From CAVTND01 sp963735955 (GTDB lineage: Bacteria > Pseudomonadota > Gammaproteobacteria > Burkholderiales > Burkholderiaceae_F): a stretch of DNA of 64,000 nt. Of the stretch, positions 61,386 through 64,000 are shown in pieces. Within the stretch, counting starts at the first letter, position 1. Each line of letters opens with the position of its first letter. The translations under genes and the position numbers were made by a program. The DNA lies in the NCBI GenBank assembly GCA_963735955.1, contig CAVTND010000024.1, forward strand, positions 1 to 64,000, read 5' to 3'. A model generated the notes under the pieces. It had not been told where the DNA came from. It made no database searches and was given only the letters and a program-made list of their open reading frames with translations.

Positions 61386-63323
61386 TCAGGCCGTGCCGCC
61401 CACGTTGCGGCGGTGCGCGATGTCGTCCTGCAATCGCTGCACAAACACAGACAGGGGCATCACGCCCAAGTCTGCGCCACCGCGGGCCCGCACGGCCACC
61501 CGCATCTCATCAGCCGCAGTCTGCTTCTCCTTGTCCCCAACGACCAGGATGTAAGGAACTTTCTGCAGGCTGAGCTGGCGGATTTTATAGGTGATCTTCT
61601 CATTGCGCAAATCCACATCGACCCTAACGCCTTGTTTTTTCAGCATTTGCACCACGGCGCCGGCGTATTCCGACTGCCCCTCAGAGATATTGGCGACCGC
61701 AACCTGGATCGGAGCCAGCCATGGCGGCATTGCCCCGGCGTAGTTTTCGATCAGCATGCCAATAAAGCGCTCCAGGGAGCCGACAATCGCCCGGTGCAGC
61801 ATTACCGGCACCTGACGCGAGTTATCCTCCGCGACGTACTCCGCCCCGAGACGGCCCGGCATCTGGAAATCGACCTGCATCGTGCCGCATTGCCAGGGGC
61901 GACCGATCGAATCCGTCAGGTGGTACTCGATCTTCGGACCATAAAAGGCACCCTCGCCGGGCAGAGCCACGAACTCGACTCCTGACTCCTGCATCGACTG
62001 GACGAGGGAGCGCTCGGCCTTGTCCCAGCTCTCATCCGAGCCGATCCGCTGCGCCGGCCGCGTCGCCACCTTGTAGAGAATCTGGTCGAAGCCGAAGTCA
62101 CGATAGACCTTCTGCAACAGTGCCGTGTATGCGACGCATTCCTCGAGGATCTGTTCTTCGGTGCAGAAAATATGGCCGTCGTCCTGGGTAAAGCCCCGCA
62201 CCCGCATCATTCCGTGCAGCGATCCGGAGGGTTCATTGCGATGGCAGGCGCCGAACTCGCCGTAGCGCAGGGGCAACTCTCGGTAGCTGTGCAGATTGGC
62301 GTTGTAGATCTGTATGTGACCCGGACAGTTCATTGGCTTCAACGCGTATGACCGGTTCTCCGACTCGGTCGTGAACATGTACTCACGGTACTTGTCCCAA
62401 TGGCCCGAGCGCTCCCACAGACTGCGATCGAGAATTTGCGGCGCCTTCACTTCCTGGTAGCCATTGTCGCGATACACGCCACGCATGTATTGCTCGACCG
62501 CCTGCCAGATGGACCAGCCTTTGGGATGCCAGAAAATCAGCCCCGGCGCCTCTTCCTGAAAGTGAAACAGGTCGAGCTCGCGCCCGAGCTTGCGGTGGTC
62601 CCGCTTCTCGGCCTCCTCGAGCATCTTCAAGTAGGCGTCCTGCTCCTCCTTCCTGGCCCACGCCGTGCCGTAGATGCGCTGAAGCATCTCGTTCCTGCTG
62701 TCACCGCGCCAATAGGCGCCCGCCAGCTTCATCAACTTGAAGACCTTGAGCTTTCCTGTCGAGGGCACATGGGGTCCACGGCACAGGTCGATGAACCCGC
62801 CCTCGCGATACAGTGAAATGTCCTCGTTGGCTGGGATCGACGCGATGATTTCCGCCTTGTACTTTTCTCCAATCGATTCGAAGAACTTGACCGCGTCGTC
62901 GCGCTTCCAGACTTCGCGCACGACGGGCTCGTCCTTCTTCGCAAGCTCGGCCATCTTGGCTTCGATCGCAGCCAGGTCCTCGAGCGTGAATGGACGCTTG
63001 TAGGCAAAGTCGTAGTAGAAGCCGTTGTCAACGACCGGACCGATGGTCACCTGGGCGTCAGGAAACAGTTCCTTCACCGCGTAGGCCAGCAGGTGAGCGG
63101 TGGAATGGCGGATTACTTCGACCCCAACAGCATCACGGTCGGTGATGATCGCCAGGTCGGCGTCGGTCGCGATCACATGTGAGGTATCGACCAATGCGCC
63201 ATTGACACGGCCGGCCAGGGCGGCCTTCGCCAGGCCGGGGCCGATGGCCGCAGCGACTTCCGCGACGCTGACCGGCCGGTCGAAGGAACGGACCGAGCCA
63301 TCAGGTAACTTCACTGCAATCAT
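61386..63323 (-). CDS. thrS: Threonyl-tRNA synthetase
   Basis: The 645-residue ThrRS has an N-terminal TGS domain (VKLPDGSVRSFDRPVSVAEVA) and the editing domain with the HSTAHLLAYAVKELFPD and YYDFAY motifs. The class II core contains the zinc/threonine-binding NCPGH and RYGEFGACHRNEPSGSLHG, and a C-terminal anticodon domain follows. It is the first gene of the thrS-infC-rpmI-rplT-pheS-pheT-ihfA cluster. An intrinsic terminator ends only 28 bp before its ATG, leaving no room for a separate promoter, so expression must pass this terminator (see leader peptide and attenuator). Confidence 0.96.
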   Translation of the reverse strand: MIAVKLPDGSVRSFDRPVSVAEVAAAIGPGLAKAALAGRVNGALVDTSHVIATDADLAIITDRDAVGVEVIRHSTAHLLAYAVKELFPDAQVTIGPVVDNGFYYDFAYKRPFTLEDLAAIEAKMAELAKKDEPVVREVWKRDDAVKFFESIGEKYKAEIIASIPANEDISLYREGGFIDLCRGPHVPSTGKLKVFKLMKLAGAYWRGDSRNEMLQRIYGTAWARKEEQDAYLKMLEEAEKRDHRKLGRELDLFHFQEEAPGLIFWHPKGWSIWQAVEQYMRGVYRDNGYQEVKAPQILDRSLWERSGHWDKYREYMFTTESENRSYALKPMNCPGHIQIYNANLHSYRELPLRYGEFGACHRNEPSGSLHGMMRVRGFTQDDGHIFCTEEQILEECVAYTALLQKVYRDFGFDQILYKVATRPAQRIGSDESWDKAERSLVQSMQESGVEFVALPGEGAFYGPKIEYHLTDSIGRPWQCGTMQVDFQMPGRLGAEYVAEDNSRQVPVMLHRAIVGSLERFIGMLIENYAGAMPPWLAPIQVAVANISEGQSEYAGAVVQMLKKQGVRVDVDLRNEKITYKIRQLSLQKVPYILVVGDKEKQTAADEMRVAVRARGGADLGVMPLSVFVQRLQDDIAHRRNVGGTA

Positions 63324-63351
63324 GGGCGCCTCAACGGAGAGAGTTCACGCG

Positions 63352-63380
63352 AAAAAAAAGTGCGGTCGAGCCGCACTTTT
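63352..63380 (-). terminator. Intrinsic terminator in the thrS leader (candidate attenuator)
   Basis: On the minus strand AAAAGTGCGG and CCGCACTTTT form a 10-bp stem around CTCGA, followed by four more U (eight in all). It ends 28 bp before the thrS ATG. The upstream GGTACGAG (63402-63395) can pair with CTCGACC (63370-63364) with one bulged A, which would break the terminator and act as antiterminator. Confidence 0.8.
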
Positions 63381-63408
63381 GACTGGAAGGCGCACTCGTA
63401 CCTCGGGT

Positions 63409-63444
63409 CTAATGTCCCGTAACGGTCGTAGTTCGCAGCACCAT
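63409..63444 (-). CDS. Thr-rich leader peptide upstream of thrS
   Basis: This 11-codon reading frame encodes MVLRTTTVTGH and then TAG. Four of 11 codons are Thr (ACT, ACG, ACC at codons 5-7 and ACG at codon 9). It has an excellent ribosome site, GGGAGG, seven bases before the ATG. The stop lies 28 nt before the terminator stem. This is the arrangement expected for ribosome-mediated transcription attenuation: stalling at Thr codons when charged tRNA-Thr is scarce would favour the antiterminator and raise thrS expression. The assignment is from sequence pattern only. Confidence 0.65.
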   Translation of the reverse strand: MVLRTTTVTGH

Positions 63445-63603
63445 GGCCTTGCCTCCCAATTGTCGCGCCTTGCGTCGGTATTCGCAGTCGTTCCACCGGC
63501 CTACTGCGGAGTCACCGATGCCACTTACTCCGTACTCGTCACTAGCAACTGCCGAACGGGCCGCATGACCGGTTCGACCCCTGCGCACGACGGATTCCAA
63601 ACA

Positions 63604-63680
63604 TGGTAGGCGCGATTGGACTCGAACCAACGACCCCCACCATGTCAAGGTGGTGCTCTAACCAGCTGAGCTACGCGCCT
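63604..63680 (-). tRNA. tRNA-Val (anticodon GAC)
   Basis: The minus strand reads AGGCGCG pairing with CGCGCCT before ACCA. The anticodon stem CCACC/GGTGG holds the loop TTGACAT, giving GAC (GUC codons). D-arm and T-arm (GGTTCGAGTCC) are canonical and CCA is encoded. Its 3' end is about 160 bp before the thrS leader peptide; no terminator is visible between them, so it may be co-transcribed with thrS. Confidence 0.95.
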
Positions 63681-63732
63681 GAAGGGACAGAAGTATATCA
63701 GCGCCAAAAGGCCGAGCGCGCCGTGAGCCTCG

Positions 63733-63761
63733 TTGACAGGCGCGGCTGCGCTCAGGTAAAT
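63733..63761 (+). promoter_or_regulatory. Candidate promoter for the right-edge gene
   Basis: A perfect TTGACA at 63733-63738 is followed after 17 bp by GTAAAT at 63756-63761, a weak -10. It points to the partial acyltransferase gene starting at 63847. Confidence 0.4.
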
Positions 63762-63846
63762 GTACGTAATTGGCAGGACATCTCCCGATCACAGATTTGC
63801 AATCAGCCGGATCGAGACTGAAGCAAGAACATTTGCACAGCGCCTG

Positions 63847-64000
63847 ATGAAAGTGGACAGCCGCAGTTCGCCGACGGTTTCCGAGACCGTCCCTCCAGTA
63901 CCACGACTGGCGGTATCTCTTGCGCGCACTCCGGGTGACATCGAAGACGCCAAACGCCTGCGTTACAAGGTCTTTGCCGAGGAAATGCAGGCTGAAGTCG
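63847..64000 (+). CDS. GNAT-type N-acyltransferase (OlsB/hemolysin-like), 3' truncated by window
   Basis: The first 51 residues are visible: a Ser/Pro-rich start, then PRLAVSLARTPGDIEDAKRL and RYKVFAEEMQAEV. The pattern ARxxxDIxxAxxLRYxVFxEEM is the N-terminus of the OlsB-type acyltransferase family (Acetyltransf_5). Members transfer an acyl chain from acyl-ACP to ornithine or other amines in ornithine lipid synthesis. The ATG at 63847 lacks a clear ribosome site, so the start may be upstream. The rest lies outside the window. Confidence 0.65.
   Translation, partial: MKVDSRSSPTVSETVPPVPRLAVSLARTPGDIEDAKRLRYKVFAEEMQAEV

Overview
This window is about 64 kb of high-GC chromosomal DNA. It looks like a betaproteobacterium, probably in or near the Burkholderiales/Nitrosomonadales. 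The evidence is gene order: pilW-rodZ-ispG-hisS-yfgM-bamB-der-hfq-hflX-hflK-hflC-hisZ-purA; rlmB-rpsF-priB-rpsR-rplI-dnaB; thrS-infC-rpmI-rplT-pheS-pheT-ihfA-merR; alaC-hom-thrC next to molybdenum cofactor genes; and a PrxQ gene beside PIN-PhoH. The genus cannot be named from sequence alone.

Layout. Positions 1-5124 (+) hold a tightly packed efflux cluster: AI-2E permease fragment, NodT-type outer membrane factor, HlyD adaptor, DUF2955 membrane protein and a small 2-TM ion-channel-like protein. Positions 5125-10100 are accessory and partly degraded: an alpha/beta hydrolase, a 3-hydroxyacyl-CoA dehydrogenase, fragments of an IS91 transposase and of an acyl-CoA synthetase, a shortened peptidase E, and an IS110-family transposase beside an array of hairpins. 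Positions 10114-14430 (-) hold an RND pump and its lipoprotein adaptor, preceded by a perfect 14-bp palindrome. Positions 14485-21637 (-) run crcB, moaE, moaD, moeA, mobB, thrC, hom, alaC, with a 274-bp inverted-repeat element wedged exactly between thrC and hom. Positions 21797-25623 (+) are Mth938-like, PrxQ, PIN-PhoH and an exported protein of unknown function. From 25839 to 63680 almost everything is on the minus strand and is core housekeeping: replication (dnaB, priB), ribosome (rplI, rpsR, rpsF, rplT, rpmI, infC), RNA metabolism (rnr, rlmB, hfq, rlmN, rlmD), purine and histidine pathway genes, envelope assembly (bamB, rodZ, nlpD, pilW), membrane protease control (hflK/C) and aminoacyl-tRNA synthetases. 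tRNA-Leu(CAG), tRNA-Pro(GGG) and tRNA-Val(GAC) are present.

Sequence quality matters here. At least twelve genes are broken by single-base frameshifts, including genes essential in most bacteria (rpsR, der). They are densest in hflK-hflX-der (39-43.3 kb). Protein similarity continues across each break in another frame, so most are best read as assembly or read errors rather than gene decay.

The most interesting signals are: (i) a short Thr-rich leader peptide plus intrinsic terminator directly upstream of thrS, with a candidate antiterminator pairing, which looks like ribosome-mediated attenuation of threonyl-tRNA synthetase; (ii) the MITE-like element that splits hom-thrC and supplies the hom stop codon; (iii) a 112-bp direct repeat copying the 3' end and terminator of tRNA-Leu; (iv) the hairpin array next to the IS110 transposase, a candidate bridge-RNA or target region.
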